A DNA stretch of 17,351 nt. Origin: Actinomycetota bacterium (GTDB lineage Bacteria > Actinomycetota > Actinomycetes > Streptosporangiales > Streptosporangiaceae). The notes beneath the pieces were generated by a model that was not told the origin of the DNA, ran no database searches, and saw only the letters and a program-made list of their open reading frames with translations. How positions within the stretch are numbered: position 1 is the stretch's first letter; each line of letters starts with the position of its first letter. The position numbers and the translations under genes are program-made. The DNA is taken from positions 431 to 17,781 of the forward strand of contig PMOU01000190.1 of the NCBI GenBank assembly GCA_003161205.1. The letters are read 5' to 3'. Of this stretch, positions 5,274-11,529 are shown piece by piece.

Positions 5274-6577
5274 GCGACATGACGGGCGACATGACGGGCG
5301 ACATGGCCGGGACAGGCCCGGCGGGTTCCGCGCAGCCAGTCTTCGGCCGGACCTGGTGGGGCAGAGCGTGGCTGGAGGCGCTGGAGCAGCGAGCGCGGCT
5401 GGACCCTGACCGGCTGCCACGCGGCCGGGACTACGCGCGCTCCGGCGCGGTCGGTGACCTGACTATCGCCCCTGGTGAGGCTCGTGCTCAGGTTCAGGGC
5501 CGCAAGACGGAGCCGTATGAGGTCAGAATCCGGGTGCGGCGGTTCACTAACGACGAATGGGACCGGGTGCTCGAGGCCATCTCCACCCGGCTCGGCCACG
5601 CGGCGGCGCTGCTCGATGGCGAGCTGCCCCCTGAGATCGCCGACGATGCGGCCAGCGCAGGGCTTGACCTTCTTCCCGGCGGCGGCGAGCTTGGGCCGCG
5701 CTGCAGCTGCCCGGACGACGCGGACCCGTGCAAGCATTCGGCGGCGGCCTGCTATCTCCTCACCGATGCGCTGGACGCCGACCCCTTCACCCTTTTTCTT
5801 CTCCGCGGACGGACCCGTGATCAGGTCCTAGCCGGGGTCCGGGCCCGACGGCGCGGCGCAGCCTCCGGTGCGGCGGCCTCGGCGGGAGGCGCACCGGGGT
5901 CCGCGGCGGGTGACCCAGCCGGGACACCGTCAGCGGCCTGCCCACCGGCCGCCGATGCGGGCGTGGACGCCAGGGCGGCGTTCGGTTCGACATCGTCCGA
6001 GCCGATTCCCGCCGTGCCGTTGCCGCCCAGGCGACCGGGTCATCCCGCGGCTCTTCCGGTAGATCCGCCGCCTTGGCGCTCCGGTCTTCGTGATGACCTG
6101 CTGGAACTCGCCGCGGATGCGGCCAGCCGGGCCTGGGACATGGCGATGGGCCTGGCGGCCGACGTCGGGCTGACCCTTGACCTTGACGCCGACCTAGCTC
6201 GCCGGGCCGCCCGGGCGCTGGGCACGCCGACGTTCGCTGTGCTCGCGGCGCGCTCTGGTGTCGGTGAACGTGACCTCGCCCGCCAGGCGCTGGCCTGGCG
6301 GCAGGGAGGCATGACCGGCCTGGAATCGCTGCGGGCCGAATGGGACCCGGCCGCGGACGATCCGGACGCTGTCGAGCTGCTGACGGCGGCGCGGGCGGTG
6401 CTGCGCGCCAAGGCCGGCGCGGCGGAAACCCTCCAGGACAACCGGATCACCGCGGGCCACCTGCAGTTGCGGCTCGGCCGGGATCTGCGCTGGTACCCGT
6501 ACACACGTTCGGACCAGGACTGGGAACCCAGCGGCTCGCCCGATACCGATCCGGCCCAGGCCCTCGCGGACCTCTGA
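5270..6577 (+). CDS. SWIM zinc-finger protein, SNF2 partner
   Basis: 435-aa protein with the SWIM signature C-x-C-x6-C-x-H at Cys145, Cys147, Cys154 and His156 (RCSCPDDADPCKHSAAACYL). SWIM fingers are zinc-binding modules thought to contact DNA or proteins, and in actinobacteria this gene type usually directly follows an SNF2 ATPase, as here. The N-terminal part (FGRTWWGRAWLEALE, then YARSGAVGDLTIAPG) is the typical beginning of these proteins. An Ala/Pro/Gly-rich linker at about 190-260 joins it to a helical C-terminal region. GTG at 5270 overlaps the helicase stop; in-frame ATGs at 5279, 5291 and 5303 are alternatives, since the start lies in a 12-nt repeat. Its presumed partner is broken in this sequence, so its role here is unclear. 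Confidence 0.82.
   Translation: MSDMTGDMTGDMAGTGPAGSAQPVFGRTWWGRAWLEALEQRARLDPDRLPRGRDYARSGAVGDLTIAPGEARAQVQGRKTEPYEVRIRVRRFTNDEWDRVLEAISTRLGHAAALLDGELPPEIADDAASAGLDLLPGGGELGPRCSCPDDADPCKHSAAACYLLTDALDADPFTLFLLRGRTRDQVLAGVRARRRGAASGAAASAGGAPGSAAGDPAGTPSAACPPAADAGVDARAAFGSTSSEPIPAVPLPPRRPGHPAALPVDPPPWRSGLRDDLLELAADAASRAWDMAMGLAADVGLTLDLDADLARRAARALGTPTFAVLAARSGVGERDLARQALAWRQGGMTGLESLRAEWDPAADDPDAVELLTAARAVLRAKAGAAETLQDNRITAGHLQLRLGRDLRWYPYTRSDQDWEPSGSPDTDPAQALADL
5276..5305 (+). repeat. 12-nt tandem repeat at the SWIM gene start
   Basis: GACATGACGGGC occurs twice in a row (5276-5287 and 5288-5299), followed by a partial copy GACATG. It encodes the repeated MTGD at the N-terminus. Because the unit is a multiple of three, copy-number change would alter only the length of a tail that is probably disordered and would keep the frame. 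Confidence 0.7.
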
Positions 6578-6588
6578 CCGCCGGGGCC

Positions 6589-6594
6589 TACCCT
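6589..6594 (+). promoter_or_regulatory. Leaderless -10 box of the second HAD gene
   Basis: TACCCT ends 6 nt before the GTG at 6601, with only 23 nt between this start and the SWIM stop. The string GGCCTAC-CTGATCG-GTG is almost identical to that at the first HAD gene (890-907), including spacing. This suggests the two genes were duplicated together with their promoter. Confidence 0.55.
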
Positions 6595-6600
6595 GATCGG

Positions 6601-7251
6601 GTGGCCCGACTCGACGCATGTCTCCTGGATGCCTACGACACCATCGTGTACACCGACTTCAGGGCGTACCGCAATGAGCTGCCGAAGCTGGCGGGCATCC
6701 CCGCGGATGCCATGTTCCGCGAGTTCAGGCGGCTCGCGCCCGCGCTGTCCGTCGGGGAGATCTCGATCACCGGGGCATACGCGCAGATCCTGCAGGCGTG
6801 CGGCGTCGAGCCCCGGCCCGGCCTGGTGCGCGCGCTGGCGGACAAGAGCCGGGAACTGCTGCTGCTGTCGGGGCGCCTGTACGACGACGTCCTGCCGTTC
6901 CTGCGGATGCTCAGGGCCCGCGGCATCAAGGTCGCGATCGTCAGCAACTGCGACGAGAACACGCGCGATCTGCTGGTGGAGCTCGGGGTGGCCGCGCTCG
7001 CCGACGCCCTGGTCCTGTCCAACGAGGTCGGCGCGGCCAAGCCGGCGGCTGAGATCTACCAGTACGCGCTGGACAAGCTCGGCGTCGGGCCCGACGTCGC
7101 GCTGTTCGCCGATAACAACGCGACGTTCTGCGGGGGCGCGGCGGCCCTGGGGATCCGCGCGGTGCAGGTCGTCCGGAAGCTTCAGGAACCCGGGGGCGAG
7201 GAAGGGCTCACGGTGGTCCGCTCGCTGGAGGAGCTTGAGGCCCTTCTCTGA
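6601..7251 (+). CDS. HAD-like hydrolase (copy 2 of 2)
   Basis: 216-aa haloacid dehalogenase superfamily protein homologous to the one at 905. Motif I is LLDAYDTI (nucleophile Asp, Tyr in place of the second Asp), motif II VSNCDENT, motif III AAKPAAEIY, and motif IV FADNNATFCGGA, in which the usual Asp pair is Asp-Asn; copy 1 keeps Asp-Asp. That difference could alter Mg2+ coordination and hence activity. The GTG at 6601 is chosen because motif I is close behind, a leaderless -10 is in register and the SWIM gene ends at 6577; longer readings would overlap the SWIM gene. The last 44 nt overlap the 3' end of the convergent DUF3037 gene. The substrate is unknown. Confidence 0.85.
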   Translation: MARLDACLLDAYDTIVYTDFRAYRNELPKLAGIPADAMFREFRRLAPALSVGEISITGAYAQILQACGVEPRPGLVRALADKSRELLLLSGRLYDDVLPFLRMLRARGIKVAIVSNCDENTRDLLVELGVAALADALVLSNEVGAAKPAAEIYQYALDKLGVGPDVALFADNNATFCGGAAALGIRAVQVVRKLQEPGGEEGLTVVRSLEELEALL

Positions 7252-7630
7252 ACGGGCCCGGATCGGTGCGGACAAGCGTGTCGAACAGGTGAGTGAGCTC
7301 GGCGGCCGGATCGCTGGTGAGGCCGCTGTGGACGGGGCCGGGCTGGACGATCGTGGATCGTGGGGCGGTGAGCCAGCGGAACCGCTCACCGAAGGGGCGG
7401 CCGGCCAGCGGTCCTTCGGTGCAGGCCCGGCCGAACGCCGCCAGGGCCGACCGGATGGCGTCCACGTCGGCCGCGGGGTCGAGCGCCAGCAACCGGGTCA
7501 CGTCCAGCTCGATCCGGGCGGACAGGTACCGGTAGCTGTGCGAGTAGACGACCACCCCGACATTGATGGCCTCCCCCCGCTCGACCCTGGGGACCACGCG
7601 GACCAGCGCATACTCGAAGACCTCGGTCAT
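7208..7630 (-). CDS. DUF3037 family protein
   Basis: 140-aa cytosolic protein of the DUF3037 type. Family signs are the start MTEVFEYALVRVVPRVERGE followed by AINVGVVVYS and YLSARIELDVTRLLAL. No enzymatic motif is known for the family. The ATG at 7630 overlaps the stop of the HipA-like kinase gene (ATGA), so the two are translationally coupled; adjacency of DUF3037 and small HipA-like kinases is a recurring arrangement as I recall it, suggesting partner proteins or kinase and substrate. The tail is Pro-rich (GPQAPPASGPP) and its coding sequence runs 44 nt into the end of the convergent HAD gene. A longer reading with an upstream start exists but would lie deep inside the kinase gene and is not favoured. 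Confidence 0.82.
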   Translation of the reverse strand: MTEVFEYALVRVVPRVERGEAINVGVVVYSHSYRYLSARIELDVTRLLALDPAADVDAIRSALAAFGRACTEGPLAGRPFGERFRWLTAPRSTIVQPGPVHSGLTSDPAAELTHLFDTLVRTDPGPFREGPQAPPASGPP

Positions 7631-8343
7631 CTGATCACCTCGGGGACGATCGGGGCGCGCCGCAGGAGATGGTCCACGTAGGCTTCGGCGCCGCGGTCGC
7701 CGAACCACTCGGGCGGCACCAGGGCGGTCACGTGCTGGAGCAGGGGTTCGGTGATCTGGGGAGCGAGCACCGCATGGGCCGCGGTTAGTTCGGTGGCACG
7801 GTCCCTGAGCACGTGCTCGCTGGCGTCGAAGGACCGCCCGGGATCCACGGTTGGCCAGTTGTGGTGGAAGTACAGCGCCGCGCCGTGATCGATGAGCCAG
7901 ATGTTGCGGTGCCAGACCAGCAGGTTCGGGTTGCGCCAGGTGCGATCCACGTTCTGCACGAGCGCATCGAACCAGAGCACCTGGCTGGCGAAGTCACGGT
8001 CGGCCGTCCAGCCGAGCGGATCGAAGCCGGCCGAACCGGGCAGGAAATCCACGCCGAGGTTCAGGCCCTCGCTGGCCCTGAGCAGATCCTGGATCTCCGG
8101 GTCGGGTTCGCTGCCCGGAATACGCGGGTCGAGCTCGGCGAGGACCAGCTCCGGGGTACGCAGGCCGAGCCGGCGGGCCAGCTCGCCGGCGATGATCTCG
8201 GCGACCAGCGCGAGGGGGCCCTGCCCGGCGCCGCGGAACTTCATCACGTAGGTGCCGAGATTGTCCGCCTCGACCAGAGCAGGCAGCGACCCGCCCTCCC
8301 GCAGCGGAGTCACGTACCGCGTCACCGTGACATGTTCAAGCAC
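7627..8343 (-). CDS. Small HipA-like kinase
   Basis: 238-aa protein resembling the catalytic part of HipA-type Ser/Thr kinases but much shorter than toxin HipA (about 440 aa). Visible elements are a putative ATP-binding Lys35 in TYVMKFRGAG, Glu49 in the following helix, a catalytic-loop segment NVDRTWRNPNLL with Asp133 and Asn138, and a metal-binding IDHG with Asp152. The N-terminal HipA domain is absent and no HipB-like DNA-binding antitoxin is next to it. Its coupled neighbour is a DUF3037 protein. It therefore probably phosphorylates something else. Substrate unknown. The GTG start at 8343 has a TAGCCT box 7 nt upstream and no Shine-Dalgarno, so it may be leaderless. Confidence 0.8.
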   Translation of the reverse strand: MLEHVTVTRYVTPLREGGSLPALVEADNLGTYVMKFRGAGQGPLALVAEIIAGELARRLGLRTPELVLAELDPRIPGSEPDPEIQDLLRASEGLNLGVDFLPGSAGFDPLGWTADRDFASQVLWFDALVQNVDRTWRNPNLLVWHRNIWLIDHGAALYFHHNWPTVDPGRSFDASEHVLRDRATELTAAHAVLAPQITEPLLQHVTALVPPEWFGDRGAEAYVDHLLRRAPIVPEVIR

Positions 8344-8350
8344 GCGGGCC

Positions 8351-8356
8351 AGGCTA
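8351..8356 (-). promoter_or_regulatory. Possible leaderless -10 box of the HipA-like gene
   Basis: TAGCCT on the minus strand fits TAnnnT and lies 7 nt before the GTG at 8343. It sits in the 55-nt spacer after the sigma-factor stop, so the kinase-DUF3037 pair can be transcribed independently of the sigma gene. Confidence 0.4.
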
Positions 8357-8398
8357 TCGCCCGCGCCCGGTCCTGCGGGCCGACGGGGCGCAGCGGAC

Positions 8399-9346
8399 CT
8401 ACAGCGTGGGCGCCAGCCCGAACGCCGGGAACAGGCCCGCGTTGAACGTGGTGATCTCCGCGATGACGCCGCCGTCGATCCGCATGACGTCGAGCTTGAA
8501 CGCGCGGAACTCGCGGTCGCCGGGCCGGCGCAGGTAGCCGGCCGCGGCCGGCATCCGGTTGGCGGCGACCGGGATCACCCGCCACGCCCCCATCGCGGCC
8601 GCGTCGGCCATGAGGGGCCGGATCGCCTCGGCCCCGTCGAAGCGCATGGGGAACGGCGGCATCGTGATCCGCAGGTCCTGGGCGGCGATCGCGATGGCGG
8701 CTTCGGGGTCACACCGTTCGTGCGCCTGGATGAACCGCTCGAGAAGGTCGCGTTCGGCCGCACTCGGCTCCCGTGCGGACCACTCGGCGCGCCGGGCGGG
8801 CAGGTGCGACTGCATCGTCGCCCGGGCCCGCTGCAGCGCGCTGTTGGCCGCCGCGACGCTGGTGCCGAGCGTCGCGGCGGTTTCGCTGGCCGGCCAGCCG
8901 AGCAGGTCGCGGGCGATCAGCGCCGCGCGCTGCCGCGGCGGCAGGACCTGCAAGACCGCCAGGAAGGCCAGTGAGATCGTCTCCCGCGCGATGGCCACCG
9001 ACTCCGGCTGCTCCTCGCTCGGCGCGACCGCCTGGTCAAGCAGCAGGTCCGGATACGGCTGGAGCCACGAGATCTCGGCGAACGACCGGCCGGACGTCCG
9101 CCGCGCATTGCGCCGCAGCATGTCCAGGCAGACGTTCGTCGCGATCCGGTACAGCCACGCGCGGACCTGCGGACCGCCGTCGAAGCCGGACCGGCCGCGC
9201 CAGGCGTTCAGGAACGTCTCCTGGACCGCGTCCTCGGCCTCGTCGAACGAGGCGAGCATGCGGTAGCAGTGGACGTGCAGCTCACGCCGGTGCCGTTCGG
9301 TGAGGGCGGCGAACGCGGGCTCGTCACCCTGGTCCGGATAATTCAT
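8399..9346 (-). CDS. ECF sigma factor with C-terminal SnoaL-like domain (SigG-like)
   Basis: 315-aa RNA polymerase sigma factor of the extracytoplasmic-function group. Region 2 spans about residues 16-80 (RHRRELHVHCYRMLASFDEAEDAVQETFLNAWRGR through AWLYRIATNVCLDMLRR). Region 4 is at about 125-178 (LQVLPPRQRAALIARDLLGWPASETAATLGTSVAAANSALQRAR). The remaining 120 or so residues form a SnoaL/NTF2-like fold, as in the TIGR02960/SigG-like family. In related sigma factors such a tail modulates activity in place of a separate anti-sigma factor, and no anti-sigma gene is adjacent here. ATG at 9346 with a strong AGGAGGG site 7 nt upstream. Confidence 0.9.
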   Translation of the reverse strand: MNYPDQGDEPAFAALTERHRRELHVHCYRMLASFDEAEDAVQETFLNAWRGRSGFDGGPQVRAWLYRIATNVCLDMLRRNARRTSGRSFAEISWLQPYPDLLLDQAVAPSEEQPESVAIARETISLAFLAVLQVLPPRQRAALIARDLLGWPASETAATLGTSVAAANSALQRARATMQSHLPARRAEWSAREPSAAERDLLERFIQAHERCDPEAAIAIAAQDLRITMPPFPMRFDGAEAIRPLMADAAAMGAWRVIPVAANRMPAAAGYLRRPGDREFRAFKLDVMRIDGGVIAEITTFNAGLFPAFGLAPTL

Positions 9347-9369
9347 CGTCAGCCCTCCTGGAGTCGGCG

Positions 9370-9390
9370 GAATCGGCCGGTCAGCGATTC
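9370..9390 (-). other. Small inverted repeat in the sigma-factor leader
   Basis: GAATCG and CGATTC are separated by 9 nt, 24-44 nt upstream of the sigma-factor ATG. It does not overlap the ribosome-binding site. It could be an operator or a minor leader hairpin; the 6-bp arms are short enough to be chance. Confidence 0.2.
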
Positions 9391-9420
9391 TGCCCCTTGT
9401 AACGCCAGGCCCGGGTGAAA

Positions 9421-9440
9421 CTCATCGGTGGCGCGATGAG
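9421..9440 (-). terminator. Candidate terminator after the DUF1990 gene
   Basis: CTCATCG and CGATGAG pair perfectly (7 bp) around a 6-nt loop, 10 nt after the stop codon of the DUF1990 gene at 9451. On the minus strand the stem is followed by TTTC, a very short T tract. It separates that gene from the sigma-factor gene downstream. Confidence 0.4.
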
Positions 9441-9450
9441 ACGTCCGGGC

Positions 9451-10197
9451 TCACGGGCCCGGATGCAGCGAGACCCGGGCGAACCGTTCCAGCGGGTGCG
9501 GCGTCGCCCCAGACGGCGCCAGGACCAGGCCGTCGGCCCGGATAGCCGGCGCCGGCGGCGCGGCACCGCGCTGTACGGCCTGCACCAGCTTGCGCATCCG
9601 GCGCTGGATCGCCAGGTAGAAGCGCTGCTGAGTCCAGCGGCCGAACAGCCGGAACCCCCAGCGGACGACCAGGTTCGGGATCGGCGCTGGCCGTGAATAG
9701 CCGGACACGCGGAAGGTGACCCGGCCGGTGCCTAGGTTCTTGATCACCTCGTAATTGAGGCGCCCCTGCTCCAGGTGACCCTCGAGCGTCTGGTAGCTCC
9801 AGCCCCAGACCCGCTCGGGACCGCTGTCCGCGTCCCTGGTCTCATCGATGACCCTGGTGACCCGGACGCCGAGATAAAACCGCAAGCCGAAGAACCTGCC
9901 CTCGAGCAGCATGTCGCGGCCCGCGAGTTCACTGTCGCCGCGGTAGACCGCGCGCAGGATCCGGGGCTCGGCGAACTCGTACTCCCGGACCAGAGCACAT
10001 CCGGTCTCCCAGGGACCGCCGGGCACGGGCGGTCCTGGGAGCTCCTGGCCGATGACCGCGTCGCCGGAGTCGACGTGCCAGTGCCCGTCCGGCCGGCCGT
10101 CCTGCGGCGCCCGCGCCGGGTCGTAGTTAACCCGCAGGCGGCGCAGCCCGGCGAGCGCGGTGGCCTCGTCGACCGAGCCGAGCAGTGCCTCCCGCAA
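9451..10197 (-). CDS. DUF1990 family protein (minus-strand copy)
   Basis: 248-aa protein with the DUF1990 pattern: NYDP near the start, WETGCALVREYEFAEPRILRAVY in the first half, then VWGWSYQTLEGHLEQGRLNYEV and VTFRVSGYSRPAPIPNLVVRWG, ending in a basic helix (QQRFYLAIQRRMRKLVQAV) and a Pro/Ala-rich tail. Biochemical role unknown; members are thought to have a START-like fold that binds a hydrophobic ligand. The start is a TTG placed immediately after, and in the same frame as, the TAA of the 71-aa membrane protein gene, with AGAGGG 8 nt upstream inside that gene. Translation is thus probably by reinitiation. Alternatively the two were one membrane-anchored protein and TAA is a new nonsense mutation. 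Confidence 0.78.
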   Translation of the reverse strand: MREALLGSVDEATALAGLRRLRVNYDPARAPQDGRPDGHWHVDSGDAVIGQELPGPPVPGGPWETGCALVREYEFAEPRILRAVYRGDSELAGRDMLLEGRFFGLRFYLGVRVTRVIDETRDADSGPERVWGWSYQTLEGHLEQGRLNYEVIKNLGTGRVTFRVSGYSRPAPIPNLVVRWGFRLFGRWTQQRFYLAIQRRMRKLVQAVQRGAAPPAPAIRADGLVLAPSGATPHPLERFARVSLHPGP

Positions 10198-10413
10198 TTA
10201 CTCGGCCCTCTGGACGGAATCGCCGATGAGCCAGAGTGTGGGCGGCCACAGCCCGACGAACAAAGCACGCCGCTCGGCGTTGCCGCGCTCGTCCTGATCG
10301 ACGGTCTTCGCCCGGATCCACAAGCCGATGCACAGCCCCACCGACGCCATCGACGCGGCGTGCAGATACGTACTGCGCAGCCCGGCCCGCCGCAGCGCCT
10401 GCCCCGTAGTCAT
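10198..10413 (-). CDS. Small two-helix membrane protein (71 aa)
   Basis: 71-aa protein starting at the ATG at 10413 with GGGAGG about 6 nt upstream. Two hydrophobic segments are visible, about residues 15-33 (TYLHAASMASVGLCIGLWI) and 51-65 (LFVGLWPPTLWLIG), joined by a charged loop (RAKTVDQDERGNAERR), consistent with a membrane hairpin. I recognise no named family. The gene ends in TAA directly followed by the TTG of the DUF1990 gene in the same frame, so the two are one transcription unit. It is divergent from a second DUF1990 gene, with 63 nt between starts. It may anchor or assist the DUF1990 protein at the membrane; this is inference. Confidence 0.7.
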   Translation of the reverse strand: MTTGQALRRAGLRSTYLHAASMASVGLCIGLWIRAKTVDQDERGNAERRALFVGLWPPTLWLIGDSVQRAE

Positions 10414-10476
10414 CCAGAACCTCCCTATCCGGCCCCCGCAGCCCGGAACGGCCGCCTGGCATGGGACGATCCTGCC

Positions 10477-11196
10477 ATGGCGACGGCGAGCCGGCCGGAC
10501 CGGCTGGGGATAGTGCTCCGCTGGCCGGTCGGGATCGCCCTGGTCAGCTGGCGGTACATGTGGCGAACCACTCCCCTGCACCGCTCCGAAGAAGCCGGAA
10601 GCAGCGCGGACCTGCCGGGTCCGCCGGAGCAAGACAATGACGCCGAGGACGGACGCCAGCCGCTCGCGGCGGGCTTCGGCCCGCTGCTGCACCGCTCGTA
10701 CGCGGTCCGGATCGTGGGCAGCGACTTGAGCCCGGCGGCGCTGATCGACGTGGTGATCGCCAATCTCAACCGCGCCGCGCCGGAGATGGCGGTGTTCCGC
10801 AAGACCCGCGGCACGAGCGACGAGCTACGCCGCGGTGACGAGTTCCTCGTCCGGATGCCGGGACCGTGGGACGGCCCGGTCCGGGTGATCCGCCGGGACG
10901 ACAGCTCCTTCCGGCTCGGCACCCTGATCGGTCACCTGGAGGCAGGGGAAATCGAGTTCCGGGCGGCACCGGCCGGGGACGCCCTTGGTTTCGAGATCGA
11001 ATCCTGGGCCAGGGCCGGAGACCGGCTCGCCGACGTCCTCTATAACAAGCTGCGGCTGGCCAAGGAGATCCAGCTGAACATGTGGTCCCACTTCTGCGTC
11101 CGGGTCGCGGCGCTGGCCGGCGGCCGCCCGCGCGGCGGCGGCACCATCCGCACGCGGTGGGTCCCCTGGCCGCCGCCGCGGGATCAGGACGGCTGA
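10477..11196 (+). CDS. DUF1990-like protein (plus-strand copy)
   Basis: 239-aa protein of the same broad DUF1990/START-like type as its divergent neighbour but only distantly similar. The N-terminus has a hydrophobic stretch (LGIVLRWPVGIALVSWRYMWRTTPLHR) that could be a membrane anchor or a buried helix, followed by a Glu/Asp-rich linker. The core includes GPLLHRSYAVRI, DEFLVRMPGPWDGPVRVI, FRLGTLIGHLEAGEIEFRA, FEIESWARAGDRLADVLYNKL and KEIQLNMWSHFC, a well-conserved actinobacterial pattern. The function is not known. ATG at 10477; no Shine-Dalgarno is evident and a weak -10-like GACGAT lies 6 nt upstream, so leaderless expression is possible. It ends 14 nt before the convergent GNAT gene. Confidence 0.78.
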   Translation: MATASRPDRLGIVLRWPVGIALVSWRYMWRTTPLHRSEEAGSSADLPGPPEQDNDAEDGRQPLAAGFGPLLHRSYAVRIVGSDLSPAALIDVVIANLNRAAPEMAVFRKTRGTSDELRRGDEFLVRMPGPWDGPVRVIRRDDSSFRLGTLIGHLEAGEIEFRAAPAGDALGFEIESWARAGDRLADVLYNKLRLAKEIQLNMWSHFCVRVAALAGGRPRGGGTIRTRWVPWPPPRDQDG

Positions 11197-11210
11197 GCCG
11201 GACGCTGCGG

Positions 11211-11516
11211 TTACAGACCGAATTGCGCGTGGAGGTCCGCCGGGACCAGGTCGGCGTATTCGCGGTGCCCGGTAATCCAGCTCAGCACGAACGGGCAGTA
11301 CGGCAGGACCGTCAGGTCCCGCTCACGGGCCGCGTCCAGAGCTGACTGAACGAGGCGCCCGCCTACTCCGTGACCGCGGAAACGGCCGTCGGTCTGGGTA
11401 TGGGTAAAGGCGATCTGGTGGCCGCGGATTTGGTACTCGGCAAATCCGGCGAGCTCGCCGTCCGCGCGGATCTCGAACCGCGCCCGGTCTGGATGGTCGG
11501 TCACCTGCAGGTCCAT
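11211..11516 (-). CDS. Small GNAT-type N-acetyltransferase
   Basis: 101-aa single-domain protein of the Gcn5-related acyltransferase type (PF14542-like, YidJ group). The acetyl-CoA loop is seen at residues 45-54 (RFRGHGVGGRL), after the strand IAFTHTQTDG, and the C-terminal half has VLPYCPFVLSWITGHREYADLV, typical of this short subgroup. The substrate is unknown. ATG at 11516 with GGAGG 4-5 nt upstream. The gene begins 13 nt after the stop of the MFS exporter on the same strand, so both are probably one operon. Confidence 0.85.
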   Translation of the reverse strand: MDLQVTDHPDRARFEIRADGELAGFAEYQIRGHQIAFTHTQTDGRFRGHGVGGRLVQSALDAARERDLTVLPYCPFVLSWITGHREYADLVPADLHAQFGL

Positions 11517-11529
11517 GACACCTCCGGGA

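Noticed and set aside
6040..7389. 449-codon open frame on the minus strand across the SWIM and HAD genes
   Set aside because: It covers the ends of three supported genes and has low-complexity composition, as expected for antisense of GC-rich coding DNA.
7627..8343. Classical HipAB toxin-antitoxin module
   Set aside because: The kinase is about half the length of HipA, and no HipB-like helix-turn-helix protein is adjacent.
9775..10476. Long upstream extension of the plus-strand DUF1990 gene
   Set aside because: The extension lies antisense to the other DUF1990 gene and the 71-aa protein gene; the ATG at 10477 begins the conserved sequence.
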